Below are positions 51,531 to 60,487 of a DNA stretch of 64,000 bases, piece by piece. The notes beneath the pieces are model-generated. The model was not told the DNA's origin. It did no database searches and saw only the letters and a list, made by a program, of their open reading frames with translations. The position numbers and the translations under genes were made by a program. Positions within the stretch are counted from its first letter, which is position 1; each line of letters opens with the position of its first letter. Source of the DNA: Streptomyces sp. CCM_MD2014 (GTDB lineage: Bacteria > Actinomycetota > Actinomycetes > Streptomycetales > Streptomycetaceae); assembly GCF_000772045.1 (NCBI RefSeq), contig NZ_CP009754.1, positions 3,286,001 to 3,350,000 of the forward strand, read 5' to 3'.

Positions 51531-52416
51531 GCGACTCAGTGTCTTCAAGACCTACAAGCTGTACGTCGGCGGGAAGTTCCCGCGTTCCGAGAGCGGCCGG
51601 GTGTACGAGGTGACCGACGCAAAGGGCAAGTGGCTGGCGAACGCCCCCCTCTCCTCCCGCAAGGACGCCCGTGACGCGGTGGTCGCCGCGCGCAAGGCCT
51701 TCGGCGGCTGGTCCGGCGCGACGGCGTACAACCGCGGTCAGATCCTCTACCGCGTCGCCGAGATGCTGGAGGGCCGCCGCGACCAGTACGTCGCGGAGGT
51801 CGCCGACGCGGAGGGCCTGTCGAAGTCGAAGGCGGCGACCCAGGTGGACGCCGCGATCGACCGCTGGGTGTGGTACGCGGGCTGGACCGACAAGATCGCC
51901 CAGGTGGTCGGCGGCGGCAACCCGGTCGCGGGCCCGTTCTTCAACCTCTCCTCCCCGGAGCCGACCGGCGTCGTCGCCGTCCTGGCCCCGCAGGAGTCGT
52001 CCTTCCTGGGTCTGGTGTCCGTCGTCGCCCCGGTCGTCGCGACCGGCAACACGACGGTCGTGGTGGCGTCGGAGAAGTCCCCCCTCCCCGCGCTCTCCCT
52101 CGGCGAGGTGCTGGCCACGTCCGACCTCCCCGGCGGCGTGGTCAACGTCCTCTCCGGCCGTACCGCGGAGATCGCGACGCCGCTCGCCGCACACCAGGAC
52201 GTGAACGCGATCGACCTCACGGGCGCCGACGAGGCGCTGGCGAAGGAGCTGGAGATCGCGGCGGCGGACAACCTGAAGCGCGTCCTGCGTCCACAGCCTG
52301 TGGACGAGGTCGACTGGTCGGCGACCCCGGGCACCGAGCGCATGACGGCGTTCCTGGAAACGAAGACGGTCTGGCACCCGACGGGCGCGCTGGGCGCGTC
52401 GGGTTCGTCGTACTGA
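51523..52416 (+). CDS. Short aldehyde dehydrogenase-like protein lacking the catalytic half
   Basis: A 297-aa protein whose sequence follows the NAD-binding half of ALDH (GKWLANAPLSSRKDARDAVV, GPFFNLSSPEPTGVVAVLAPQESSF, VSVVAPVVATGNTTVVVASEKSPLPA). It then ends; the catalytic-cysteine half of a normal ALDH (as in the gene before) is absent and no such motif is visible. The end of the reading frame is clean, with a normal stop, so this is probably a stable shortened paralogue, possibly a regulatory or structural partner. From memory, similar short forms sit at this place in other streptomycetes. Its ATG is inside the stop of the preceding gene. Confidence 0.8.
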   Translation: MSERLSVFKTYKLYVGGKFPRSESGRVYEVTDAKGKWLANAPLSSRKDARDAVVAARKAFGGWSGATAYNRGQILYRVAEMLEGRRDQYVAEVADAEGLSKSKAATQVDAAIDRWVWYAGWTDKIAQVVGGGNPVAGPFFNLSSPEPTGVVAVLAPQESSFLGLVSVVAPVVATGNTTVVVASEKSPLPALSLGEVLATSDLPGGVVNVLSGRTAEIATPLAAHQDVNAIDLTGADEALAKELEIAAADNLKRVLRPQPVDEVDWSATPGTERMTAFLETKTVWHPTGALGASGSSY

Positions 52417-52428
52417 CCGGCACCGACT

Positions 52429-52466
52429 GGGCCGCGGTTCCTCCCCGTCCGGAGGAGCCGCGGCCC
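52429..52466. terminator. Bidirectional terminator between the ALDH-like gene and the kinase
   Basis: A 16-bp stem with one G-T wobble (GGGCCGCGGTTCCTCC paired with GGAGGAGCCGCGGCCC) and a 6-base loop lies between the convergent genes. Confidence 0.8.
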
Positions 52467-52477
52467 GCCGGCGTCAC

Positions 52478-54541
52478 TCACTCACCCGAGCACGGCATCA
52501 GTTCCGGTTTCCTCGGCGCGGTCTTCCGGCCCGTCAGCGGAGCCAGATCCTTCATATACATGTTCGACCACTCCGTTCCGGCCAGGATCTCCTTCAGCCC
52601 CGAGCACACCTTGCTCTTCAGGAGAGGATCGCCCTGCCGCATCGCCACCCCGTAGGGCTCCGTGCCCGCGCCGCTGGGCAGCAGTTTCAGATGCTTCGGA
52701 TCGTTCCGGGCGTACCCGGCGAGGAGTACGTCGTCCGAGGCGACCGCGTACACGCTCGAGTGCTTGTCCAGCAGCCTTTCCACGCACTCCTTGTAGGTGT
52801 CGGGCTGCCACTTCCCGGTGGTGTACCCCTCCTGCTGCAGCCTGCCCGCGTACGTGGAATCCCGCGCCGTGCATACCTCGACCTGGTTCTTCTCCACGTC
52901 GGCGGCTTCGTTGAGTTCGTATTTCGCGGAGTTCTTGCGCACGAGGAGGCTGCTGCCCGCCTTGTAGTAGGGGCCGACGAAGGTGATGCCGTCCTTCTTC
53001 TCGCGCTCGGGCGTCATGCTGTACGAGGCGATGACCAGGTCCACTTCGCCGTTCTTCAGCTTGCTCGCCCGGTTGGCCGTGGTCACGCCGTAGAAGTCGA
53101 CCTGCTTCTTGCCGTAACCCAGTTCGGCGGCGAGGGCGTAGGCGATGTCGATGTCGAAGCCGGTCCACTCGTCGGTCTTCTTGTTGTGGAGGCTCAGGCC
53201 GGGCTGGTCCTCCTTGGCGCCGATCGTCAGCCTCTTCTTGGCGGCCCGCCACTGCTCCCACGCCTGCTCCGCGTCCCCCTTGCCGGTACCCGCACCCTGC
53301 GCGGCGGAGGCGTCGTCCTGCTCGCCCCCGGATCCGCCGCCGCGCGAGACGAGCCAGCCGCCCCCGGCCAGCAGCACGACGCACGCGGCAGCCGCCGCCA
53401 CCTTCCAGCCGCGGCGCGACGCCGCCGGTGGGGCTTGGGCCGGAACATCTCCGAAAGGACCGCCTGTGGACAGGGCGGCTTCGGGATCGCCTCCTTCGGC
53501 GGGCGAAGCAGCGGAGACCGCGGAGGAGGAGACCTCGGGCGCCGGCGTCGTCACCGCCGGCCGGGGCTCTGACGCGGGCTCAGAGGGCGGCGGCGTGGGT
53601 CCGGCCATGGGCGGGTGTTCGGGGGTGGCGGCCTGGGCGCGGGCCGGCGTGTCCGGGTCCGCGAGGACGTCCCGGAGCATCTCCTCCGCCGCAGCCGCGT
53701 CCAGGCGCCGGTCGGGGTCCGTGATCAGCAACCGCTGGATGACCGGGCCGAGGGGACCGGCGTACCGGAGGAGCGGGTCGGGCGACTGCTGGATGTTCGC
53801 CTGTACCTCCCAGACCTCGTTGCCGCCGAAGGGCAGGCGTCCCTCGACCATCTCGTACAGGGTGACGCCCAGCGCCCACAGGTCGGAGGCGGGCGTGGGG
53901 CCGGGGGAGGCGGCGGCGAAGAGTTCGGGCGCCAGGTAGGGCGGCGTGCCGATGATGCCGCCGTGTCGGGTGACCCGGTCCGCGCCCTCGAAGGTGGCGA
54001 TGCCGAAGTCCACCAGAACCACCTGGCCGCCGTCCCGTACCAGGACGTTGCCCGGCTTGACGTCACGGTGCAGGACCGACGCCTCGTGGACGGCCCGAAG
54101 GCCCTGGGCCATCTGGAGGCCGATCTCCGCGGCTCTGGGCACGCCGAGGACTCCGTCACGTTTCAACAGGTCGGCCAGCGACCGCCCTTCGAGCAGCTTC
54201 ATGACGATCCAGACCTGGTCGGCGGTCTCGATCTGGTCGTGGACCGTCACCACGTTCTGGTGCTCGATCTTGGCGAGGGCCTCCGCCTCCCGGCGGGCCC
54301 GCTGCATCGCGTCCTTCTGCGTGTCCGGGGTCATGGCCCTGCGGTCGAGAAGCCCCTTCACGGCGACGAACCGGCGCAGCCGCCGGTCGTGGGCCTTCCA
54401 AACCTCGCCCATTCCACCGCTGCCGATCGGCTCCAGCAGCTCGTAGCGGCCCTCGATCACCATGTGGGGGGCCGAAGCACGCTCCTCGGGACGCCCGCCG
54501 GCACTGCCACCGGTCCCTTTGATTCCGTCGTCGTTGTGCAC
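52478..54541 (-). CDS. Receptor-like Ser/Thr protein kinase with extracellular solute-binding domain
   Basis: A 687-aa transmembrane kinase. The N-terminal Hanks kinase domain is complete: GSGGMGEVWKA loop, VAVKGL lysine near residue 62, VLHRDVKPGNVLV near 155, DFGIATFEG and GTPPYLAPELF. A Pro/Ala/Ser linker leads to one helix (VAAAAACVVLLAGGGWLV near 380) and an extracellular part that reads LTIGAKEDQPGLSL and GFDIDIAYALAAELGYGKKQV, the family 3 solute-binding fold. So it may sense a small amino-acid-like ligand outside the cell. I took the GTG at 54541 (VHNDDGIKG) because a GGGGG ribosome site precedes it. PASTA repeats are absent. Confidence 0.9.
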   Translation of the reverse strand: MHNDDGIKGTGGSAGGRPEERASAPHMVIEGRYELLEPIGSGGMGEVWKAHDRRLRRFVAVKGLLDRRAMTPDTQKDAMQRARREAEALAKIEHQNVVTVHDQIETADQVWIVMKLLEGRSLADLLKRDGVLGVPRAAEIGLQMAQGLRAVHEASVLHRDVKPGNVLVRDGGQVVLVDFGIATFEGADRVTRHGGIIGTPPYLAPELFAAASPGPTPASDLWALGVTLYEMVEGRLPFGGNEVWEVQANIQQSPDPLLRYAGPLGPVIQRLLITDPDRRLDAAAAEEMLRDVLADPDTPARAQAATPEHPPMAGPTPPPSEPASEPRPAVTTPAPEVSSSAVSAASPAEGGDPEAALSTGGPFGDVPAQAPPAASRRGWKVAAAAACVVLLAGGGWLVSRGGGSGGEQDDASAAQGAGTGKGDAEQAWEQWRAAKKRLTIGAKEDQPGLSLHNKKTDEWTGFDIDIAYALAAELGYGKKQVDFYGVTTANRASKLKNGEVDLVIASYSMTPEREKKDGITFVGPYYKAGSSLLVRKNSAKYELNEAADVEKNQVEVCTARDSTYAGRLQQEGYTTGKWQPDTYKECVERLLDKHSSVYAVASDDVLLAGYARNDPKHLKLLPSGAGTEPYGVAMRQGDPLLKSKVCSGLKEILAGTEWSNMYMKDLAPLTGRKTAPRKPELMPCSGE

Positions 54542-54794
54542 CCGGCCCCCTGGCACCTCTTGCGCGAAACGTGGATCACCACAGATTAGACGGCAGCCCT
54601 GGCAGCCCGGAGAATCCGCACGAGGACAAGCAAGGCCAACCGGCACAACAGGCCCGATCCGGAAGCACAGAGTCCCGCTTCCCGGCGTGGAACGGGGCCC
54701 AGCCGGGCACCGGACTCTCCGAACACGTCCTGCGGGGCTGCGGACTCCCGTCCTGCCGCAGGAGCCACAGCCTTTCCCTACAAGGTGCCGTCGA
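54542..54794. other. Spacer between the core kinase and the accessory operon
   Basis: 253 bases with no gene that I can support. It marks the change from conserved Streptomyces gene order to accessory content. It holds the kinase promoter region on the minus strand and the end of the large ATPase gene; no att-like repeat was noticed. Confidence 0.4.
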
Positions 54795-57700
54795 TCACCG
54801 TCCCAGTGCGGTCCGGGTCGCACCTCCGTGCCGGGAGACCCTCGGCCGACAGTCGATCTTGACTGCCCCCCTGGTGAACGCCTCGTCCGTTGCCTTCCCC
54901 GACCACACGTACGCTTCCCCGGGCCTGAGCGCCGCCAGCTTCTCGGGGTTGAGGCCCGACAACGCCGCGTTGACCTTCTGCAAATGCTTCAGCCATGCGG
55001 GAGAAGTGAACCTGTGCAGCACCATGTGTGTGGAGAGCTCGATGAGCTCGGAGGGCACAGAGGGTGGGTCCTGGCTGGCGACCAGTACCGACATCCCCTT
55101 GTGCCGCATTTCGCGCACGCTGGAGACGAGTCCTGTCACCAGTTCACCGCTGTTCGCGTATTTGTGCGCCTCGTCGAAGACCACCAGTTTGTTGAAGGAA
55201 CGCCCGTCGTGCGTGGCTTCCGAGAAGAGATGCATCAGAACGACGAAGAGACTGAGCGCGTCGCTCTTCTCGATGTCGTCGGACCGCAGGTCCACGATGA
55301 TCAGACGCCCCGGACGCGCCAGATCCTTGATCCGCACTGTGTCGTTGATGAAGTCGCCCGCAAGATCGAGCCGTTCCCTGGCCCGCCTCTTCAGGTGCTC
55401 GTCGAGAGTCGAGTCCTCGACCCCCCGGCGCACCGCGTCCAACGTGAGGGCGGCGCGGTTCGCCTTGATGATCCTTCCAATCTGCCGGATGTACCCGGAC
55501 TGGTTACCGACGGCACCCATGAGGAACTTCCAGTGAGCGATCTTCAGCTCGGCTGCTGCGAAGGCCAGGGGGCGTACAAGGACACCGGGGTACCGGGCCT
55601 GACGCTCCTCTACGTATTCCTCGGGAACCAGCAGTACGACATCGGAGAGACCGGCAGGCAGTGCCCCGAACCGGCGGTGCAGCGCGTCTCGCTGTCCCTC
55701 GTCGTCATTGGGATGGATCATGCTCAGGAACTCGGGCTGGTACGTCGAGTCCTCGCTGTAGTGGAAGACGATGCTTCCCAACGGGCTCGCCAGCCGATTG
55801 ACACCGGGCACCGGCAGGCTCGCCATTTCCAGCACCGAGCCCAGGGTGTAGCTCTTGCCGCCCCCCTGAACGCCGAACAGGCTGATGGCGTGGGTCTCGT
55901 TGAGGTCCAGGGCGACGGTACGGCCCGCGCTCGTCCCCAGGAGACCGAACTGCGCAGACGCTCCCGAGACACCGAGGTGAATGTCCGGGTTCCCGGTCTC
56001 GGGGCCGCCGGTCTTGGGATCGCCCACCCCAGGATGATCCCCTGCCCCTAGGGCCTCCGCCGGGCCGGCGGGCCCTTCGGCGAGGTCGGGCTCCCCGTTT
56101 CCCCGGCCGGGCTCTTCGGCGGCGCTTGCCGGCACGCCTGCGGGCTCGTGTTCCACTGGGTCGGGGGTGTCGTTCGCTCCGGGCCGGCTCGTCACGGTCG
56201 TGCGGGGCTCGGTGGGGGACGGTCGGTCCGGAGCCCCGACGGGATCCGACTCGGCCTCTTCCGGATCGCCGGTCAAGGGGGCGAGCTCCTCCGGAATCAC
56301 TCGGGCGCGTGCACGCGGACGCAGTTGGACGGTGGCGGTGAGCGGCACCGCGTGCCCGTCGTCGGCGCTGAGGTCCTCCAGCCCCGGCAGGACCGGCTCC
56401 GGTGCCCCGGCACTCCCTTCCGGGCCCTCCGGGGTGGTCCGGTATTCCGTCTCGATGTCGTCAAACAACCGCACGGCCTGATCGCGGCCGATCCGGTGGA
56501 ACGCCACCCCCTCCTCGTCGTCGGTGTCGAACCCGTCTTTGGAAAGGTCGAAAACCAGGCCGGTACGGGTGAAGGAAAGGCGGTAGCCGTGATCGAGGCG
56601 ATCCAGCAACCAGCGAGCCTCGGCCAGCGCGCGCTCGCCGAAGAGCCCGTACCGGTCCGCCCGGGAAAGGTACTTCTCCAGCAGCATGCGCAGGGCCATG
56701 TTCTGCAGCGCACCGTCGGTGCGTCCCCGGCCCGGGTCGAAACGGTCGGCGATGATTCGCTCGGTGTTCCGCGTCTGTCGGATGATCTGCTGGCGTCTGC
56801 CCTGGTAGGCGCCGAGACCTCCACCCGTGTGGCACTTGATCTCCAGGAGACGGCAGACGACGGTCCGCCGCTCGGCGTCGAGATCGAAGAGAGCCAGGTC
56901 AGTGCGCTGGAGCCGTACTTCGGTGTCTCCTGCCGCAAGCCGTCCGCGTTCCTCCTCGTAGAGCTCCGGATGCGCGTCGAGGGGGACGAGGATCTGATCG
57001 CGCAGCGCGCCCCGGGCACCGAGATACCGGCGCGCGAGGGCTAAGCCGAGGACCTCGGTGCGCTGGCTCTCGCCGAGCGCCGCCAGCTTGAACACCAGGC
57101 TGCCCGACAGTTCCCGCAGCTGGTCGAAGAAGGTACGGATGTGCCGTTCGGGGATGTCGAGCGACCGGTCGGCGAGCACCGGAGTGAGCAGGGCTCGCAT
57201 CTCGTCCAGCGACCGGGAGGAAACCACGATCTGGTGACCGAGCCCGTGGGACGTGTCGGTGTGGTCGATGACGTACTCGGTACGCCCGCGCCGCCCGTGG
57301 TCGAAGTACTCCGCTCCGAGCGTGCGATCCACGGTGACGACCCAGTCGCTCATACCGTGCACGTCGTGCAGGAGCGCCCGGTCCTCCGGTGTGAGGCGGA
57401 CCGTTATCTGCGGCAGCATGCCCGGCCGGTGTTCGCCCACGCCGACCGCGACCAGGGCTGCAGAGAGAGTCCGGGGCAGGGCCGCGAGCAGATCACCAGT
57501 CGTTTCCGCGCCGGCCACAGGGTCGGTGACGCCGTGCCGGGGCCTGCGGGTCCACTCGACGCTGTCGTCGTCCTCCTGGTAGTCGCCGCTCATCTCCTGG
57601 ACCAGACCGTGCACCGCGACCCGGCCGGTGCCGTCACGGCCTGGTGCAATGTCGTGGCTCTCTCCGCCAAAGGGGTTGAACAGGAAGGTGAGGTGAGCGG

Positions 57701-60413
57701 AGAAGTCCTCCGCGGCTCCCGATAGTTCCCGGGCGTCGCGGATCACGACGGAGAGCTTGGGCCGCAGGGGGTCCCCGGGAGTGGCGAACGCCTCCGCAGC
57801 GGCCGAACGCGGGCCGCTCGCCGGGACCATCAGGTCGGTCAGCGCCGCACCTGTCCACGGGTCGTCCGGTGCGGTGGCGAAGAGCCGCACGGTGTAGTGG
57901 AGGTGGGACAGGTGGCGGCGTTCCTGAAGGGCGACCAGCATGTCGGCGAGCAGTTCGCCCTGCCCCGCGCCGAGTGCATTCAGCACAAGGCTGTCCGCGT
58001 AGGGATGCAGGCGGACGTACTTCTCCACCCGGTCGGCGAGTTCCGTACCGGTCACCCCGCCCGACGCGGCCGCAACGTCGGCGCCGAGTGCGTCCGCGAC
58101 CCGGGCCAGGACTTCACGGGGGTCGTGCGCCTCACTGGGCAGGCACACCTGCCAGTAGTCCGTCAGCGGGCTGCTGGCGAAAGCGAGTTCTCCGGAATCC
58201 AGCGGTACGGCCAGCGGATAGCCCAGGGGCGCCAGCCTGCGTTCCAGACTGTCCAGCCGGGCCTTGACCACTCCCGCCGCAGCGTGCTGGAGCTGTTCGA
58301 GCCAGTGGTCGGCGAGGGCTGCCTGCCCGCTCCACCACAGCATGCGCAGCGGATGTGTGGGGGCGACCAGGACGACGGTGCGTCCGCTGCCGTCCGTGTC
58401 GCGGAGGCGGACGGTCAGGGTGTCGGTGCGCAGCAGTCCGTACAGGCGGGCCCGCCACTGGTCCGCGTGCGGCACCCCGGGACGGTCCAGGGCCCGCAGG
58501 CAGGCGGTGACGGCGGTTAGGTACGCCTCCCCGTACGCTTCGACGGCGCCCCGCAGTACACGCGGGTCCGCCGCCTCCACGACCAGGACATCCGACGTGG
58601 CGTCCCCGGCCTCGGGCACTGCGAGGCGGCCGAAGAGCTCCGCTCGTGCGCGTAGGTAGTCGAGGACAGCGTCCGCGCCCACCGCTCCGGGTTCCGGTTC
58701 CTCGGCGTGTGGCACCACATCCTGCGCCGGGGTGAGCCGGGCGGCTCCGGCCGGGTCCACCTCGATTGCCGGACCGTGAAGGCTGCGGGGGCTGCGCAGG
58801 ATGTGCTGCTCGGCCTCCGCCAGGAGCCGCGGCAGGTCGATGGTGACCAGGCCGGCGGGCCCGAACGAGGCGCGCACGGATCGGTACTTCACGCTGGTGC
58901 CTCGGGGCCCCCAGCCGGTCTCGCGGCACTGCACACGTGCCGGGTCGCGGCCCTCGGCCAGTGCGGAGAAGCGCAGCCGGTTGATCGCCTGGGCGAGGCC
59001 GGGTGCGTGGTGACCGCGCGGGGTGGGCGGCTCGTCGAACTCTCCGTCGGGGACGACGTAGAAGCGGTCGCTCTCGTAGGGGCGGCGGCCTGTCGTCTGC
59101 CCGCTGCCCGCCGCGTGCATCGGGTCGTCGTTCCCGTCCAGTGGGGTGACGCGGACGAAGTGCCATCCCTCTTCCCAGTCCGGCGCACGGCGCCCCTTGC
59201 GGAGCTTGATGCTCGCCTTGTACTGGGGCTTGAAACGGACGCCGACCGGGACGGTTACCACCAGCCCGGTCGGGCTGGCCAGCGGGGCGGCCGGGTCTCC
59301 GCTGTCCTCGTCTCCCGACTCCTCGCCGGTCTCGGCGAGGATCTCGACCTTGAAGCGCTTCAGGCCTGTCACGCCCCGCTGGTCGCGGTCCACGGAGAAG
59401 GTGACCGGGAGTGAGGGGAGTCCTCCGGGCAGCAGGTACGGCTGGCCGAAGAGCCGGTCGAGGGCGGGATGGTTGCGTTGGTCCTCCGCGTTCTCCCCGG
59501 CCTTGGGCAGCGCGGTCAGGTCGTCAACCTCGATGCGCACGGTCTGGTCGGCGGGATCGTGCTCCTGCGGCCAGTGATGGAAGGCGAGCGGCCAGTTGTC
59601 CGGGTCCGCAGCGATCGCCCGGCACCAGTGCCGGGGGTCGGACAGGCCGGTGGCAGCGGCGAAGGCGACGAGACGGCGCAGAAAGCGCTGGTGCTCGTCC
59701 GAGTTGCGGGGCAGTCCGAGGGCGAGGACGCGCTGGCGGTCGGTGGCGGGACCGTCGGTGAGCCGGTCGACGGTGCGGCGGTTGCGCTGAATCTTGGTGA
59801 CGAGGAGGGAAGGGTCGGTGAAGAGGTGGAAGTCCGGGATGAGCCCCAGCAGGTGGATCGCGGCTCCGGCGGCCTGCGGGTCGTGCTGGTTCTCGCGCAG
59901 GGTGAGCAGGTAGCGTGCCGCGTCCCGGTCCGATGCGGCAGAGCTCTCGGCGAGAAGCCGTTCGACGCCCGCGCGCAGCGGTTCGGGTACCCCTTTGAGG
60001 AGATTCCGCCTGAGTCGGGCGTGCACTTCGTGGAGAGAGACCTCCTCGAAGGTCGCTACCGAGAAGGAGTCCTCCGCGCTGGCCCTGGTCCCTGGCGGCA
60101 CGAACACCAGGAGTGGGGGTCGCAGGCGTCCGCGTTCGTCGGGGTTGCGGAGTTCGACCAGTTTGGTGCTGCTGACTGTCGTGTCGTCACCGCCGACCGC
60201 GGGGCCCGCCGCGAGTACATGAACCTGCGCGTCCGGGACGGCCTCGCGCAGACCGCGGGTGAGCCGGGCGGCGAGCTCGGCGTCGAGGCCGCCGACCCTC
60301 ATGCAGTGCCCGGCCTGCCTGCCGCGCAGGAGATCCGCGAGGCCCGGGAGCGCGACGTGCTCGAGCGCACGCCGCCAGTCGGTCTCGGTGATCTCCACCA
60401 GTCCGCGTGTCAT
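54795..60413 (-). CDS. Giant protein with candidate PD-(D/E)XK nuclease core and C-terminal HerA-like ATPase; DptH-like
   Basis: An 1872-aa protein. The C-terminal third is a HerA/FtsK-like ATPase: Walker A GVQGGGKS at residues 1514-1521, Walker B KLVVFDEAHK with D1747 and E1748, then MSVLVASQDPPSVP and the end HGGATRTALGR. A candidate nuclease core lies near 1172-1193: TDLALFDLDAERR followed by LLEIK, giving an Asp and an E-x-K pair (E1191, K1193). Residues 1-1100 match nothing I know; a Glu/Pro-rich linker (about 1330-1480) joins the ATPase. As in DptH of DNA-phosphorothioation restriction systems, it would be a DNA translocase-nuclease. ATG 60413. Last gene of the operon, 74 bases after the preceding one. 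Confidence 0.7.
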   Translation of the reverse strand: MTRGLVEITETDWRRALEHVALPGLADLLRGRQAGHCMRVGGLDAELAARLTRGLREAVPDAQVHVLAAGPAVGGDDTTVSSTKLVELRNPDERGRLRPPLLVFVPPGTRASAEDSFSVATFEEVSLHEVHARLRRNLLKGVPEPLRAGVERLLAESSAASDRDAARYLLTLRENQHDPQAAGAAIHLLGLIPDFHLFTDPSLLVTKIQRNRRTVDRLTDGPATDRQRVLALGLPRNSDEHQRFLRRLVAFAAATGLSDPRHWCRAIAADPDNWPLAFHHWPQEHDPADQTVRIEVDDLTALPKAGENAEDQRNHPALDRLFGQPYLLPGGLPSLPVTFSVDRDQRGVTGLKRFKVEILAETGEESGDEDSGDPAAPLASPTGLVVTVPVGVRFKPQYKASIKLRKGRRAPDWEEGWHFVRVTPLDGNDDPMHAAGSGQTTGRRPYESDRFYVVPDGEFDEPPTPRGHHAPGLAQAINRLRFSALAEGRDPARVQCRETGWGPRGTSVKYRSVRASFGPAGLVTIDLPRLLAEAEQHILRSPRSLHGPAIEVDPAGAARLTPAQDVVPHAEEPEPGAVGADAVLDYLRARAELFGRLAVPEAGDATSDVLVVEAADPRVLRGAVEAYGEAYLTAVTACLRALDRPGVPHADQWRARLYGLLRTDTLTVRLRDTDGSGRTVVLVAPTHPLRMLWWSGQAALADHWLEQLQHAAAGVVKARLDSLERRLAPLGYPLAVPLDSGELAFASSPLTDYWQVCLPSEAHDPREVLARVADALGADVAAASGGVTGTELADRVEKYVRLHPYADSLVLNALGAGQGELLADMLVALQERRHLSHLHYTVRLFATAPDDPWTGAALTDLMVPASGPRSAAAEAFATPGDPLRPKLSVVIRDARELSGAAEDFSAHLTFLFNPFGGESHDIAPGRDGTGRVAVHGLVQEMSGDYQEDDDSVEWTRRPRHGVTDPVAGAETTGDLLAALPRTLSAALVAVGVGEHRPGMLPQITVRLTPEDRALLHDVHGMSDWVVTVDRTLGAEYFDHGRRGRTEYVIDHTDTSHGLGHQIVVSSRSLDEMRALLTPVLADRSLDIPERHIRTFFDQLRELSGSLVFKLAALGESQRTEVLGLALARRYLGARGALRDQILVPLDAHPELYEEERGRLAAGDTEVRLQRTDLALFDLDAERRTVVCRLLEIKCHTGGGLGAYQGRRQQIIRQTRNTERIIADRFDPGRGRTDGALQNMALRMLLEKYLSRADRYGLFGERALAEARWLLDRLDHGYRLSFTRTGLVFDLSKDGFDTDDEEGVAFHRIGRDQAVRLFDDIETEYRTTPEGPEGSAGAPEPVLPGLEDLSADDGHAVPLTATVQLRPRARARVIPEELAPLTGDPEEAESDPVGAPDRPSPTEPRTTVTSRPGANDTPDPVEHEPAGVPASAAEEPGRGNGEPDLAEGPAGPAEALGAGDHPGVGDPKTGGPETGNPDIHLGVSGASAQFGLLGTSAGRTVALDLNETHAISLFGVQGGGKSYTLGSVLEMASLPVPGVNRLASPLGSIVFHYSEDSTYQPEFLSMIHPNDDEGQRDALHRRFGALPAGLSDVVLLVPEEYVEERQARYPGVLVRPLAFAAAELKIAHWKFLMGAVGNQSGYIRQIGRIIKANRAALTLDAVRRGVEDSTLDEHLKRRARERLDLAGDFINDTVRIKDLARPGRLIIVDLRSDDIEKSDALSLFVVLMHLFSEATHDGRSFNKLVVFDEAHKYANSGELVTGLVSSVREMRHKGMSVLVASQDPPSVPSELIELSTHMVLHRFTSPAWLKHLQKVNAALSGLNPEKLAALRPGEAYVWSGKATDEAFTRGAVKIDCRPRVSRHGGATRTALGR

Positions 60414-60487
60414 AGTCCTTCGACCCCCGTCTCTCTCATGCCCGACCTCATGCCTGACCGGTTTCCTTCCGCCCCGTGCGGTTTCCT

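Noticed and set aside
52478..54541. Ser/Thr kinase as a member of the accessory defence operon (some defence systems include a kinase)
   Set aside because: It is a transmembrane receptor kinase, separated by 253 bases and, from memory, is part of the conserved Streptomyces order here.
54542..54794. Integration (att) site of the accessory operon
   Set aside because: No tRNA gene, integrase or direct repeat is visible at this boundary; the right boundary is outside the window.
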